Shown here piece by piece: positions 16,589 to 25,987 of a stretch of 64,000 nt of DNA. This DNA is from Gemmata palustris. GTDB taxonomy: Bacteria; Planctomycetota; Planctomycetia; Gemmatales; Gemmataceae. Numbering within the stretch: the first letter of the stretch is position 1; every line of letters begins with the position of its first letter. The notes beneath the pieces are model-generated. The model saw nothing but the letters and a program-made list of their open reading frames with translations, was not told the DNA's origin and did no database searches. The position numbers and the translations under genes are program-made. The DNA is taken from contig NZ_JAGKQQ010000002.1 of NCBI RefSeq assembly GCF_017939745.1, forward strand, positions 372,001 through 436,000. The letters are read 5' to 3'.

Positions 16589-17956
16589 ATGTCCGCACGT
16601 CCCTCGTCCCCCGTGCCCCACCGCATCCCGCGGCGCGGGTTCCTGAAGATCGGCGCACTGGGGTTGGGCGGGCTCACGCTCCCGAACTTGCTCCGCGCGG
16701 AGGCCGCGGCCGGGGTTCGCTCGCCGCACAAGTCAGTGATCCTCATTTACCTCGTCGGCGGGCCGCCGCACCAGGACATGTTCGACCTGAAGCCGAACGC
16801 GCCGAAGGAGATCGCGGGGCCGTGGAAGCCCATCCCGACCAATGTGAACGGCATCCAGATTTGCGAGGCGCTCCCGCACCTCGCGAAGATCATGGACAAG
16901 CTCGCGATCGTGCGCTCGCTCGTCGGCAACCAAGCCGATCACGACGCCATTCAGGTTTACAACGGGTTCGACCCGAAGAAGCCGACGCCCGCCGGCGGGT
17001 GGCCGCAGTTCGGCTCCGCGGTCGCGAAGTTACAGGGACCGGCGGACCCCGCGGTACCGCCGTTCGTGAGCCTGTGTTACACCTGCACGCACGGGCCGTA
17101 CAACGAGCCGGGGCCGGGCTTCCTCGGGCCGGCCCTCACGCCGTTCCGCGCGATGGGACCGACCCGCGATGACATGGTCCTCCGCGGTGTGAACGTGAAC
17201 CAACTCGCGGACCGCAAGACGCTCCTCAAGCGCTTCGACGACATGCGCCGCGATAAGGACTCGTCCGGCGCGCTGAAGGCAATGGACTCGTTCACCGAAC
17301 AGGCGTTCGGGCTGCTCACTTCGTCCCGCATGGCGGAAGCGCTCGACCTCTCGAAGGAACCGCTCCGCGTAATCGAGCGGTACGGCACCGGGGACCCGAA
17401 AGTCTTCATGGACGCGAACGGCGCGCCCCGCGTGCCGCAGAGCCTGCTCATGGCCCGGCGGCTCATCGAAGCCGGCGCCCGCGTGGTCACGCTGAACTAC
17501 AGCAAGTGGGACTGGCACGGCGGGCTGAACGCCGAGGGCCGGGCGAACAACTCGATCTTCCTCCGAGAACAAGAAGACTTCCCGCCGTTCGACAAGTGCG
17601 TGAGCGCGCTAATCGAGGATCTACACGACCGCGGACTGGACAAGGACTGCACCGTCGTCGTGATGGGTGAGTTCGGGCGCACGCCGAAGATCAGCGCTCA
17701 AGTCGGGCGCGACCACTGGCCACAACTGAACTGCGCGCTGCTGGCCGGCGGGGGGATGAAAACGGGTCAGGTCATCGGCAGCTCGGACAAGATCGCGGGC
17801 GAAGCGGCGTCGCGCCCGGTTACGTTCGGCGAACTGTTCGCGACGCTCTACCACAACCTCGGCATCGACGCGGACAAGGCCACACTCGCGGACCTCACCG
17901 GCCGCCCGCAGTACCTCGTCGAAGGAAGCGCCCAGCCGATCAAGGAACTCGTCTGA
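16589..17956 (+). CDS. DUF1501 family Tat-exported protein
   Basis: A 455-residue protein of the DUF1501 family, whose fold is related to alkaline phosphatase/sulfatase. The N-terminus has a twin-arginine signal (RRGFLKIGALGLGGL, from about residue 15). Core motifs are LIYLVGGPPHQDMFDLKP, HDAIQVYNGF, ALDLSKEPLRVIERYG, LLMARRLIEAGARVVTLN and the C-terminal VVMGEFGRTPKI...GRDHWPQ metal-site region. In planctomycetes these usually pair with DUF1549/DUF1553 cytochrome-like genes; this copy is solitary. Biological substrate is unknown. Confidence 0.9.
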   Translation: MSARPSSPVPHRIPRRGFLKIGALGLGGLTLPNLLRAEAAAGVRSPHKSVILIYLVGGPPHQDMFDLKPNAPKEIAGPWKPIPTNVNGIQICEALPHLAKIMDKLAIVRSLVGNQADHDAIQVYNGFDPKKPTPAGGWPQFGSAVAKLQGPADPAVPPFVSLCYTCTHGPYNEPGPGFLGPALTPFRAMGPTRDDMVLRGVNVNQLADRKTLLKRFDDMRRDKDSSGALKAMDSFTEQAFGLLTSSRMAEALDLSKEPLRVIERYGTGDPKVFMDANGAPRVPQSLLMARRLIEAGARVVTLNYSKWDWHGGLNAEGRANNSIFLREQEDFPPFDKCVSALIEDLHDRGLDKDCTVVVMGEFGRTPKISAQVGRDHWPQLNCALLAGGGMKTGQVIGSSDKIAGEAASRPVTFGELFATLYHNLGIDADKATLADLTGRPQYLVEGSAQPIKELV

Positions 17957-17963
17957 TCCCGGC

Positions 17964-17990
17964 GCGCCGCCCGTGAGATACGGGCGGCGC
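17964..17990. terminator. Bidirectional hairpin between convergent genes
   Basis: Perfect arms GCGCCGCCCGT-type, 17964-17974 and 17980-17990, with the loop GAGAT, placed between the stops of two convergent genes (17956 and 18005). There is no long U-tract on either strand. Confidence 0.6.
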
Positions 17991-18004
17991 CTTCGAGAAC
18001 GCCT

Positions 18005-19432
18005 TTACTTCGCCCGCTCATCGAACACCTTGAACACGTCCGCGAGCGCTTCGCGCACAATCACCATGTGCTCGATGTGGGGGTATTCCTTGTAAATGAA
18101 GCTCTTCGCGCCGCCCGCAGTGAGCGTCTTGTTCAAAGTGCGGGCGCCGGTCAGCGCGAAGTCTTTTTCGCCGACGCCAATGAAGAGCGGCAGCTCCGTA
18201 AACGCCTTCACGTCCTTCACGGCACCACCTCCACCGAGCGCGGCGGCGGCCGCGAACCGGCCGGGGTACTTCTGCACCAAATCGATGGTTTGCATCGCGC
18301 CCATCGAGTGGCCGATCACGAACGTGCGATTCGGGTCGAGGTCGTACCGCTTCGCGAGTTGGTCGAGAACCGCCGGTACGGGTGGCGCGCTACCGAAATT
18401 CAGTCCGCTGCGGGTAGCGACGAGTACCCACCCGCGTTTGCGGCACTCGGTCACGATCTGCCCGGCGCCGTAACCCTCGAAGAACAGGTTCTCCGACCCG
18501 CCGGCGCCGTGTAGCGCGACCACCACCGGAGCGGGCTTCTTGGGGTCCAGCCCTCTCGGAACGAAGATCCGCGTCGGGACCGATTTCTTCGCATCCGTCG
18601 GCACTGAGAGCCAAAACTGCCCCGACTTCGCGGCCGTGAAGAAGGGCTTCCCATCGAGCATCGTTTCCGCGTTCTTGAGCAGGTCCGCAGCCGGCAGATC
18701 CGTTTCGGGCACCGTGCCGCCGACCAGTTCCGTCAACAGTTCCGCCCGGTCGCGTGCGGTGGCTTTCTCGATCGTGTCAACCGCGTCCCATGACGCGACG
18801 GCCTTCTTGAGCGCGGCGAGACGCGCGTCGAGATCCGCGATCTGCGAGATGCCGATCGCGGTGCGGCGAATCTCCCGCCCACTTTCCACCATGAAGTACA
18901 GCTTACGGTCCAGCCCCGCAAACTCGCCGAGCGGCGGGAGCGGCACCTTGAGTGTGTGCGGGAACTTGTCGGGCTTGATCGTGGTGATCTGCTTGTCGGT
19001 GAACCAGAGTTGCACTTCCGGGCTCTTCGGCACATCACCCTTCGGCACGTAAAGCTGGTGAATCGTGACGGTCAACTCCTGGGCTTTGCCGTCCACGACG
19101 CGCAGTTCGGGCACCGCGTAGAGGCTCCACGCCCACTGACGGGTGGCGCTCGGCCCTTCGTCCGAAGTGAGTGCGAACCCGGCCAAATCGAGCGCGTGCC
19201 CGGCGTCGCCGAACCGGAAGGCGAAGAACTGCTCCGTGAGCTTCTGAATGTGTGCGAGTGCGCGCTTGCGGGCCGCCGGGTTTTCGTGCCTCTCCCACTC
19301 CTGCTCGAATCGCTTGAGGCGCTGGCCGAGTTCGTACCGCTGTGCGAGCACTTCGGCCGCTTTCGGCGGCTCGGCCGCAGATGTGCTTGCCAGAAGGAGA
19401 GTTACCGCGACCGACGTGCCGAACTGCCGCAT
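18005..19432 (-). CDS. Secreted alpha/beta-hydrolase with large N-terminal region
   Basis: A 475-residue exported protein (signal peptide about 1-20). Residues to about 270 form a helical and beta region without a known motif. The C-terminal half is an alpha/beta-hydrolase: LHGAGGSENLFFEGYG forms the oxyanion region, FVIGHSMGAMQTIDLV supplies the serine elbow, and EYPHIEHM near the end likely holds the catalytic histidine. The hydrolase half resembles PHB-depolymerase/feruloyl-esterase-like planctomycete proteins. Substrate unknown. It converges with the DUF1501 gene and is divergent from the proline-rich protein. Confidence 0.82.
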   Translation of the reverse strand: MRQFGTSVAVTLLLASTSAAEPPKAAEVLAQRYELGQRLKRFEQEWERHENPAARKRALAHIQKLTEQFFAFRFGDAGHALDLAGFALTSDEGPSATRQWAWSLYAVPELRVVDGKAQELTVTIHQLYVPKGDVPKSPEVQLWFTDKQITTIKPDKFPHTLKVPLPPLGEFAGLDRKLYFMVESGREIRRTAIGISQIADLDARLAALKKAVASWDAVDTIEKATARDRAELLTELVGGTVPETDLPAADLLKNAETMLDGKPFFTAAKSGQFWLSVPTDAKKSVPTRIFVPRGLDPKKPAPVVVALHGAGGSENLFFEGYGAGQIVTECRKRGWVLVATRSGLNFGSAPPVPAVLDQLAKRYDLDPNRTFVIGHSMGAMQTIDLVQKYPGRFAAAAALGGGGAVKDVKAFTELPLFIGVGEKDFALTGARTLNKTLTAGGAKSFIYKEYPHIEHMVIVREALADVFKVFDERAK

Positions 19433-19566
19433 TTCGCGTCCCTCAGAAGTCGGGTTGAATCGCTCCCACTGAAAAAGTTACAACTTGTGTTCCCCCACAG
19501 TGCCGCAAAATTGTGCCCGCCCGATTTTGACGGTGGGGGAGCAGCGACAACGGAAAGGAATCCACC

Positions 19567-20811
19567 GTGAAGCGTCAACTCTGCTTGTGCGTTCTGTTCG
19601 CGCTGGTGCTGGTCCCGGACTGGGCTTCGGCGTGCTGGCCGCGCTGGGGCGGGCCGGTTTACGAGCCGGTCTACTACCCGACCCACACCCCGATTTACTA
19701 CACCCCGCCGGTGTATTACCAGCCCGTTTACGTGCAACCTTGCGTACCAGCGGCCGCTCCGTTGCACCCGCCGCGTGTCGAGTCCGCTCCCCCCTCGCGC
19801 CCCAACAACCCGCCGAGCGCGCCGCGCCCGACCACGCAGACGAACCCGCCCGGATCGGGACTGGGCAGCGAGCCGGTCGTGCGCCCGATTGGGGGCACGG
19901 AAGCCCCGCGAACCGGTTCACCCGAACCGCTTCCGCCGATGACGCCGAAGCCGGCCGTACCGGAACCGGCCCCGAAACCACCGGCTCCCAGTTTGATCGA
20001 AGTTCCACGCGGCACGGACCCGGATTCGCGGAAAGCGCCCACACCCGAACCCAAGAAGCCGGCGCTCGATTTCCCTTCCCTGGATCCGAAACCGGGCGCA
20101 GCGGGTGTGAAACCGCCGGCGCTCGATCTCCCGAAAGACGAGGGGGAACTCAAGCTCCCGCCGCTCGACTTGCCGAAGGACGACAAGACCCCAAAGTTGC
20201 CCTCGCTCGACCTCCCGAAAGACGTGCCGGGGATCAAGGTACCGTCGCTCGATTTGCCGAAAGAGGACAAGGCACCGAAGCTCCCGGCGCTCGAGCTACC
20301 GAAAGTGAACGATCCGCTGGCCCCCACGCTGCCAAAGCCCGACAAGGAGCCGAAGCTGCCCCCACTGGAGCTCCCCAGTGGTGCGCCCGCGGTGCCGGTC
20401 CCCGCGCCGGCCCCGGACGCGCTGATTCCGCCGTCCACGTTGCCCGTACCGAAGGCCCCGGAAGGGTTGCCGCCACTCACGGTACCGCCCGAATCGCCGA
20501 TCTTCCCCGAGGGCAAGCCGTCAGAATCGAAGTCCAGCCCGCTCACGGGCGGCACGCGCGATCCGAAGGTAACCGTGTTCCCGGCCTCCGGCAACGCGGC
20601 CACAAACGGGCTGCGCAAGGTCGGGTTCTACAACCACACCGGGCGCGACCTGGCGCTAACGATTGAGGGCAAAACGGTAACGCTTCCCGCGAAGACGTTC
20701 CTGCACGCGCAACTGCCGACGACGTTCACCTGGAAGCAGGGCGACAAGCCGGCCGCGAAGGAAACGGTGCCCGCCGACGCCGCGGGCGTGGATGTGCTGT
20801 TCCGAGAGTGA
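19567..20811 (+). CDS. Secreted proline-rich repeat protein
   Basis: A 414-residue protein with a signal peptide (about 1-20), a Tyr/Pro-rich segment (PVYYPTHTPIYYTPPVYYQPVYV), then a long Pro-rich region containing a degenerate repeat of about 17 residues with core LPxLDLPKD (about 165-275; variants such as LPPLDLPKDDK, VPSLDLPKEDK and LPALELPK). A compact C-terminal domain (about 345-414, including VGFYNHTGRDLALTIEGKTVTLP) is probably a small beta sandwich. Such proteins are likely surface or cell-envelope spacers. It is transcribed alone and ends before an imperfect hairpin. Confidence 0.75.
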   Translation: MKRQLCLCVLFALVLVPDWASACWPRWGGPVYEPVYYPTHTPIYYTPPVYYQPVYVQPCVPAAAPLHPPRVESAPPSRPNNPPSAPRPTTQTNPPGSGLGSEPVVRPIGGTEAPRTGSPEPLPPMTPKPAVPEPAPKPPAPSLIEVPRGTDPDSRKAPTPEPKKPALDFPSLDPKPGAAGVKPPALDLPKDEGELKLPPLDLPKDDKTPKLPSLDLPKDVPGIKVPSLDLPKEDKAPKLPALELPKVNDPLAPTLPKPDKEPKLPPLELPSGAPAVPVPAPAPDALIPPSTLPVPKAPEGLPPLTVPPESPIFPEGKPSESKSSPLTGGTRDPKVTVFPASGNAATNGLRKVGFYNHTGRDLALTIEGKTVTLPAKTFLHAQLPTTFTWKQGDKPAAKETVPADAAGVDVLFRE

Positions 20812-20823
20812 TTGAGAAGAGCT

Positions 20824-20863
20824 GTTCCCCCAGGGTGTGCGTCTGCGCCGCGACCCTGGGAAC
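20824..20863. terminator. Imperfect hairpin between convergent genes
   Basis: GTTCCCCCAGGGT (20824-20836) pairs with ACCCTGGGAAC (20853-20863) apart from a 2-base bulge. It lies between the proline-rich gene (ends 20811) and the FHA gene (ends 20895), so it may act as a bidirectional terminator. Its sequence resembles the ends of the palindrome at 25621-25866. Confidence 0.5.
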
Positions 20864-20894
20864 AATTCGCGATCGCCACTGAGAATCTGCGCCC

Positions 20895-21287
20895 CTAATC
20901 CGACGCGGGTCCGCTCTCCTCGGGCGGGATCTCTTCCGCGCCCGGCTGTCCCGGCGGCACACTCTTGTAATCCCCGGCCGACGGGTGCTCCTTCGACCGG
21001 CCGAGCAAATCGCCGCACACCTGATACTTGAAGTTCCCGATTTGCAGCTCGTCGCCGGGGCGCAGTTTCCCCTCCGCGACGCGCTCGCCGTTGATGCGCA
21101 CGCCGTTGGTGCTGCCGAGGTCGCGGATCACGAGGTAGTCGTTCACCTGCGCGAGCACGCAGTGCCGGCGCGACACCTTCTTCGAGTTCAACTGGACGTC
21201 ACACTCCTCGTGCCGGCCGAACAACAGGATCGGCTTGTCGAGAAGAATACTCGGGCCGTCGGCGAGTGAGAGCAGGTGCGCGGGCAT
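20895..21287 (-). CDS. FHA-domain protein
   Basis: A 130-residue protein that is mostly one forkhead-associated domain: ILLFGRHEECDVQL, KKVSRRHCVLAQV and IRDLGSTNGVRINGERV give the GR, SxxH and NG signatures that bind phosphothreonine. The C-terminal 35 residues are Pro/Gly-rich. FHA proteins recruit phosphorylated partners, and planctomycetes carry many Ser/Thr kinases that could supply them, though none is adjacent. There is no signal peptide. The internal ATG is used as start because the domain begins right after it. Confidence 0.88.
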   Translation of the reverse strand: MPAHLLSLADGPSILLDKPILLFGRHEECDVQLNSKKVSRRHCVLAQVNDYLVIRDLGSTNGVRINGERVAEGKLRPGDELQIGNFKYQVCGDLLGRSKEHPSAGDYKSVPPGQPGAEEIPPEESGPASD

Positions 21288-21528
21288 TGGCTCGCTCCGG
21301 GATGGGCACTCTCTATATACCATGCCGCGCGCCCGCGTGCATCGGGCCGCGTGCGCCCGAGCGTGACGGCCTCACGATTGTGGCGCGCCACAATCGTCGC
21401 AGCGCGGTATCCTTTAGAATTGTGCTGTGCGTTGTGTTGATAAGAACCTATACCGTAGTGTCTCGAAATCTCCCCGAGTCGGCGCAAATGTGTTACAAAA
21501 CACGCGCCCCGAGCCACGAGATCCCAGA

Positions 21529-22923
21529 ATGTCCGACGCCGTCTTCCAGCGCTGCATCAACCCGACCTGTGGCGGCACCGCCGACCGCGCGGACACCTCA
21601 TTTCGGTGCCCGCAGTGCGGCGGCCTGCTCGATGTCGCTTACGACTGGAACAAGCTCCCCGTTCCCAAGTCGCTCAAGCACTTCGAGGGCAAGTGGGCCA
21701 ACCGCACGAACCCGCTCGATTTCTCCGGTGTGTGGCGCTTCCGCGAACTCTTCCCGTTCGCGCCGGACGAAGCCATCGTCACCATCGGCGAGGGCCAGAC
21801 GCTGTGCCAGCGCACCGACGCGGTGGCCGCCTACACCGGGCTGAACGCGGGGCGGTTGTTCCTTCAGTATGAGGGCATGAACCCGAGCGGCAGCTTCAAA
21901 GATAACGGCATGAGCGCGGCGTTCACGCACGCCCGCATGACCGGCGCGACGCGGGCCGCGTGCGCCAGCACCGGGAACACCAGCGCGAGCCTCGCCATCT
22001 ATTGCGCGGCCACGCAATTGATGCGCGGCGTCATCTTCATTGGCAGCGGGAAGATCAGTTACGGGAAACTGTCGCAGGCGCTCGAGCACGGCGCGCTCAC
22101 GGTGCAGATCGAGGGCGACTTCGATGACGCGCTGCGCCGCGTACAGGAGGTGAGTCGGCAACTCGGCATCTACCTCGTGAACAGCGTGAACCCCTTCCGC
22201 CTGGAAGGGCAGAAAACCATCATGTTCCGCGTACTGGAAGCGCTGAACTGGGAAGTGCCGGACTGGATCGTGGTGCCGGGTGGGAACCTCGGTAACGTGT
22301 CGAGCTTCGCGAAGGCGTTCGGCGAACTCGTGGACCTCGGGCTGATCTCCCGCGTCCCGCGTCTGGCCGTCATCAACGCGGCCGGGGCGGACACGTTCTA
22401 CCAGCTCTACGAGAAGAACGGGCTGCGGTGGAACGGCGGGCAGTTCGATCAGTCGAAGATCGACGACTACTACGCCGGACTCGACGCGAACAACCGCAAG
22501 GCCGATACGCTCGCGAGCGCGATCGAGATCAACCGCCCGGTGAACCTACCCAAAGCCCTGCGCGCGATCGATCGCTGCAACGGCGTGGTGCGCGCGGTCC
22601 CCGACACGGAGATCCTGGACGCGAAGGCGAAGATCGGCGCCGGCGGACTCGGGTGCGAGCCGGCCAGCGCCGCGAGCGTCGCGGGTTTGCGGCAACTTGT
22701 TCAAGAAAAGGTGATTTCGCCGTCCGACTCCGTCGTCTGTGTCTTGACGGGACACGTGCTGAAGGACTCGGACGAAACGGTCGCGTACCACTCGGCGGAC
22801 AAAGCCACCTTCGACGCGAAGCTCGGCAAGCGCGGGGTGAAGCAAGTCGCGTTCGCGAACCGCGCCGTGCAGGTGCCGAACGACCTCGCCGCGATCGTCC
22901 GGGCCATCGAATCCCACGCCTGA
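21529..22923 (+). CDS. thrC: Threonine synthase
   Basis: A 464-residue PLP enzyme. The N-terminus has a zinc-ribbon-like segment (Cys9, Cys14, Cys27, Cys30) seen in the longer class of threonine synthases, and the PLP lysine is Lys124 in [22 protein letters not shown] and VVPGGNLGN supply the phosphate-binding and glycine-rich loops. It converts O-phosphohomoserine to threonine. Downstream is a DUF1559 gene (50 bases on) and then dapB on the same strand, so the aspartate-family genes may be co-transcribed around the pseudopilin gene. The start at 21529 matches the start of homology. Confidence 0.92.
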   Translation: MSDAVFQRCINPTCGGTADRADTSFRCPQCGGLLDVAYDWNKLPVPKSLKHFEGKWANRTNPLDFSGVWRFRELFPFAPDEAIVTIGEGQTLCQRTDAVAAYTGLNAGRLFLQYEGMNPSGSFKDNGMSAAFTHARMTGATRAACASTGNTSASLAIYCAATQLMRGVIFIGSGKISYGKLSQALEHGALTVQIEGDFDDALRRVQEVSRQLGIYLVNSVNPFRLEGQKTIMFRVLEALNWEVPDWIVVPGGNLGNVSSFAKAFGELVDLGLISRVPRLAVINAAGADTFYQLYEKNGLRWNGGQFDQSKIDDYYAGLDANNRKADTLASAIEINRPVNLPKALRAIDRCNGVVRAVPDTEILDAKAKIGAGGLGCEPASAASVAGLRQLVQEKVISPSDSVVCVLTGHVLKDSDETVAYHSADKATFDAKLGKRGVKQVAFANRAVQVPNDLAAIVRAIESHA

Positions 22924-22973
22924 TCGTCCCCGGCCCCGACCGGGACACGGTCGGCCACATTGCCGGGTGTACC

Positions 22974-23654
22974 ATGCGCCGCGGGGCTTCGCTGATCGAA
23001 TTGCTGGTCGTCATTGCCATCATCGCGATCCTCATCGGCCTGATGCTCCCGGCTGTGCAGAAAGTGCGCGCGGCGGCGAACAACACCGTGTGCCGGAACA
23101 ACCTCCGGCAAATCGGACTCGGGCTTCACATGTACCACGACGCCCACAAAACGCTCCCGTTCGGGCGCCTGTGCCCGGCGCCGTGGAAGGACGGTAAAGA
23201 CCCGCGGTGCCTCACGTGCAACCCGGCCAACACTTACACTGGCGCGACCGAAACGTGGTGGTGCCCCTACGACAACCGCACGGGCGCGACCGTAACGGCC
23301 GCCCTTCCCGGGTACACGCCCGCCGGTTCGGTCACGCCGTTCGTCGAGAACTCGCTCCGCGTCTTCCGCTGCCCGGACGCGGCCGACCGAAACTTCGGCA
23401 GCCCGACATCTGGCGGATCGTTTCAGATCTGCTACGCGATCAACCCGGACGTGGGCGGGAAGAAGTTGACCGAGGTCGGGGGCGGGTTACTCGTGTTCGA
23501 GCACGACGACCTACCGTCCTGTCGCGGCACGGTCGATCACTTCACGATGTGGTCAGCGGACCCCGAAACCCGAGCCGCGCGACACGCCCCGAAGCGCCAC
23601 ATGGATAAAGCGAATCAACTCTACTACGACGGTAGCGTGCCCTACGGTCAGTAA
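22974..23654 (+). CDS. Short DUF1559 pseudopilin-like protein
   Basis: A 226-residue protein with leader [21 protein letters not shown] directly after the start and the [21 protein letters not shown] block typical of DUF1559. It is shorter than the other copies here (305 and 374 residues) and contains two Cys-rich turns (RCLTCNPA and WWCPYD). The end, [16 protein letters not shown], keeps the DGSV part of the signature. It lies between thrC and dapB on the same strand, which is odd company for a secretion-type protein. Confidence 0.82.
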   Translation: MRRGASLIELLVVIAIIAILIGLMLPAVQKVRAAANNTVCRNNLRQIGLGLHMYHDAHKTLPFGRLCPAPWKDGKDPRCLTCNPANTYTGATETWWCPYDNRTGATVTAALPGYTPAGSVTPFVENSLRVFRCPDAADRNFGSPTSGGSFQICYAINPDVGGKKLTEVGGGLLVFEHDDLPSCRGTVDHFTMWSADPETRAARHAPKRHMDKANQLYYDGSVPYGQ

Positions 23655-23755
23655 CCGTGCCACTCGAACGGCCGGTGCCCGTCGCGCGGTGTACAACGAC
23701 CCCACGAGCGCGCGGCTTCCTGAATGAAGTGCCGCCCGCTCGACGCGAGGCACAC

Positions 23756-24547
23756 ATGAAGACTCATATTGCGATCAACGGGGCGTGCGGGCGGATGGGT
23801 CAGCGACTCGTGGCGCTGGCGAAAGATGACCCGGAACTAGAAGTCGTCGCGGCCATTGATTCGGCGACGAACGCGCTCCAGGGCAAAGACGCGGGCGAGG
23901 TCGCGGGCATCGGCGCGATCGGCGTACCGATCCGCTACGACATCCCGCTCGGGCTCCGGGTGGATTCGCTCATCGATTTCTCCGCGCCCGTCGGCACGAT
24001 GGCGGTTCTCCCCGTGTGCGTGGACCGGCAGATCCCCATCGTCGTCGCCACCACCGGTCACACCGATGCGCAAAAGGCCGAAATCGAGGCCGCCGCGCAC
24101 ATGACGGCCGTGCTGTTCGCGCCGAACATGAGCCTCGTCGTTAACTTGCTGTTCAAGCTCGTGAAACTCACCGCGGAAGCCCTCAACGGCAAGGGCTTCG
24201 ATCCGGAGATCGTCGAACGGCACCACCGGTTCAAGAAGGACTCGCCCAGCGGCACCGCGATGCGGTTCGCGGAGATCATCAAGGAAGTGCAAGGCGGCTC
24301 GTTCGTTCACGGGCGCGAGGGCATCATCGGGGAGCGCAAGCCCGAGGAGATCGGCGTCCACGCGGTGCGCGGGGGCGACAACGTGGGCGAACACACGATC
24401 ATCTTCACCACGATCGGCGAAACGTTGGAACTGGTCCACAAGGGCCACAACCGCGATAGCTATGCCCGCGGCGCGCTGTTGGCCGCGAAGTACATGGCGA
24501 ACCGCCCCGCCGGGCGCTACACGATGAACGACGTACTCGGTTTGTGA
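23756..24547 (+). CDS. dapB: 4-hydroxy-tetrahydrodipicolinate reductase
   Basis: A 263-residue enzyme of the lysine and diaminopimelate pathway, reducing 4-hydroxy-tetrahydrodipicolinate with NAD(P)H. Visible motifs are the nucleotide-binding GACGRMGQRL at the N-terminus, VVATTGHT, APNMSLVVN, the catalytic EIVERHHRFKKDSPSGTA and GEHTIIF. Length fits the family. The internal ATG at 23756 is used because the Rossmann strand starts there. It follows the DUF1559 gene by about 100 bases and ends before a hairpin. The diaminopimelate product is consistent with peptidoglycan synthesis. Confidence 0.94.
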   Translation: MKTHIAINGACGRMGQRLVALAKDDPELEVVAAIDSATNALQGKDAGEVAGIGAIGVPIRYDIPLGLRVDSLIDFSAPVGTMAVLPVCVDRQIPIVVATTGHTDAQKAEIEAAAHMTAVLFAPNMSLVVNLLFKLVKLTAEALNGKGFDPEIVERHHRFKKDSPSGTAMRFAEIIKEVQGGSFVHGREGIIGERKPEEIGVHAVRGGDNVGEHTIIFTTIGETLELVHKGHNRDSYARGALLAAKYMANRPAGRYTMNDVLGL

Positions 24548-24563
24548 GTCGCGTTCGGACGGC

Positions 24564-24611
24564 CCGTTGCTTCAAAGGCGCGCGTATCAACGGCCGCTTT
24601 TGAAGCAACGG
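24564..24611. terminator. Hairpin downstream of dapB
   Basis: Perfect 13-bp arms CCGTTGCTTCAAA (24564-24576) and 24599-24611 with a 22-base loop, starting 17 bases after the dapB stop. No U-tract follows, so termination efficiency is uncertain. Confidence 0.5.
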
Positions 24612-24687
24612 TTCCGGCGAGCATTCGCGCCCGCACTTCGGTTATAATCACTTCCACTACCCGGCCCCGTACTTCGAGACCCAGCCT

Positions 24688-25608
24688 ATGTTGCTCCGCG
24701 TTCGGCCCGCAATCGGTGCGGCACTGGTCACTGCGTTCACGGTCGCGCTCACCGCGCCAAGTTCCGCACCGGCTCAGGACAAGGACAAAGACAAGGCCCT
24801 GGTGAAGCAGGCCAAAGACACCGCGCTCGCGAACTTGAAGAAGGCCGGCCTCGACAAACCGACGGTCGTGGAGACCGGCAACTTCATCATCGTGGGATCG
24901 CTGAGCCAGGAGAAAGCGAAAACCCTCGGCGAAGTGCTCGAAAAGACCACGACGCTAACCCGCAAGACGCTCAAGTACGACGAAAAGGAAGCCTCCTGGA
25001 AGGGCAAACTCACGGTGTACTTCGTGCCCGACAACGCGGAGTACAAAGCCCTGATGCGGCGCGCGTTCCAGCAACCGCCCGAGGGCGCGTTCGCGGACCT
25101 CCGCGCCGAAGTGCCGTTCATCGTCGACCCGGCCGAAGTGCCGGGCAAGCCGACCGACGCGGACCTGTACACGAGCACCGCGGCGCGCGTTTCGGGCGAG
25201 CACCTGAAGGCGAAGGGCACGGGCGCGCAGGTGATCCCGGACTGGCTGCGCGACGGGTTCGGCCGCGTCACCGCGATGCGGGCCGAGGGTACCACCTCGA
25301 AGCGCTACACGGCGTACAAATCACAAGCAAAAGCCGCGTTAACGAAGGGCGGCCAACCGCCAACGCTCGCCGACATCTGGGGCGACGCCAAGTCCGCGAA
25401 CGGCGAAGTGCTCGCGACGAGTTTCGCGGAGTACCTCGCCTACGGCCCCGGTGCCTCGAAGTTCCCGAAGTTCCTCGACGGCCTGAAGCCGAGCGAGAAC
25501 GTTGCGGCCCCGACCGTCACGCAAGGCTTGGACGCCGCCGGGTGGAAAGAGAAAGACATGCCCGCACTCGATCTGGCGTGGAGAAGGTGGATTTCGGCAG
25601 GAAAGTGA
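24688..25608 (+). CDS. Secreted protein resembling an inactive peptidase-MA (DUF1570-like)
   Basis: A 306-residue secreted protein (signal peptide about 1-29, then a KDKDKDK segment). The layout recalls peptidase-MA/DUF1570 proteins: a strand VVETGNFIIVGSL, the KLTVYFVPDNAEYKAL segment, and PDWLRDGFGRVTA where active relatives have P-x-WL-x-EG-x-A. The zinc HExxH that should precede it appears as AARVSGEHL, so both the HExxH and the third ligand (Glu to Asp) look altered. I infer a catalytically dead relative. Function unknown. Confidence 0.6.
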   Translation: MLLRVRPAIGAALVTAFTVALTAPSSAPAQDKDKDKALVKQAKDTALANLKKAGLDKPTVVETGNFIIVGSLSQEKAKTLGEVLEKTTTLTRKTLKYDEKEASWKGKLTVYFVPDNAEYKALMRRAFQQPPEGAFADLRAEVPFIVDPAEVPGKPTDADLYTSTAARVSGEHLKAKGTGAQVIPDWLRDGFGRVTAMRAEGTTSKRYTAYKSQAKAALTKGGQPPTLADIWGDAKSANGEVLATSFAEYLAYGPGASKFPKFLDGLKPSENVAAPTVTQGLDAAGWKEKDMPALDLAWRRWISAGK

Positions 25609-25620
25609 GCGCCTCTGTTT

Positions 25621-25866
25621 GCTCCCAGGGTGCGCCCGCGTTGCGGTCGACCCTGGGCTGGGGAATCTAACCCCTTCGGGGTAGGCTCACCGCACGCGCG
25701 CACGACCAACGGCATTTTGTCGCCACCCACCGCCCTTGTGGGCGGGGTTCACCCGCGCCGGTGTCGGCACCATTCTTCCCGGCACATTCCCTGTGCGTGT
25801 TCTGTACCCCGAAGGGGTTAGATTGCTCAGCCCAGGGTCGATCGCACAGCGAGCGCACCCTGGGAA
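25621..25866. repeat. Long palindrome with 60-bp arms
   Basis: Left arm 25621-25681 and right arm 25807-25866 are inverted copies at roughly 85 percent identity, including the block CTAACCCCTTCGGGG. The right arm end reads as a bacterial-repeat-like CCCAGGGT palindrome similar to 20824-20863. It separates two convergent genes (ending 25608 and 25988). Confidence 0.8.
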
Positions 25867-25987
25867 CAAACGGGCGCCATCTGGGGTCAATCCGCGGTCG
25901 CACCCCGGAACAAAACAAACGGCGCCCCCGGAAAACCGCGCCCGCTCGTGGCCTTTTCGCCCCTTCCCTTCCAATCCCCTTCAGAAA

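Noticed and set aside
19728..20618. Gly/Ser-rich frame opposite the proline-rich protein
   Set aside because: Its repeats (SSGG, GSFGxLSS) are the reverse-complement reading of the Pro/Leu/Lys repeat; the plus-strand gene has a signal peptide and a credible C-terminal domain.
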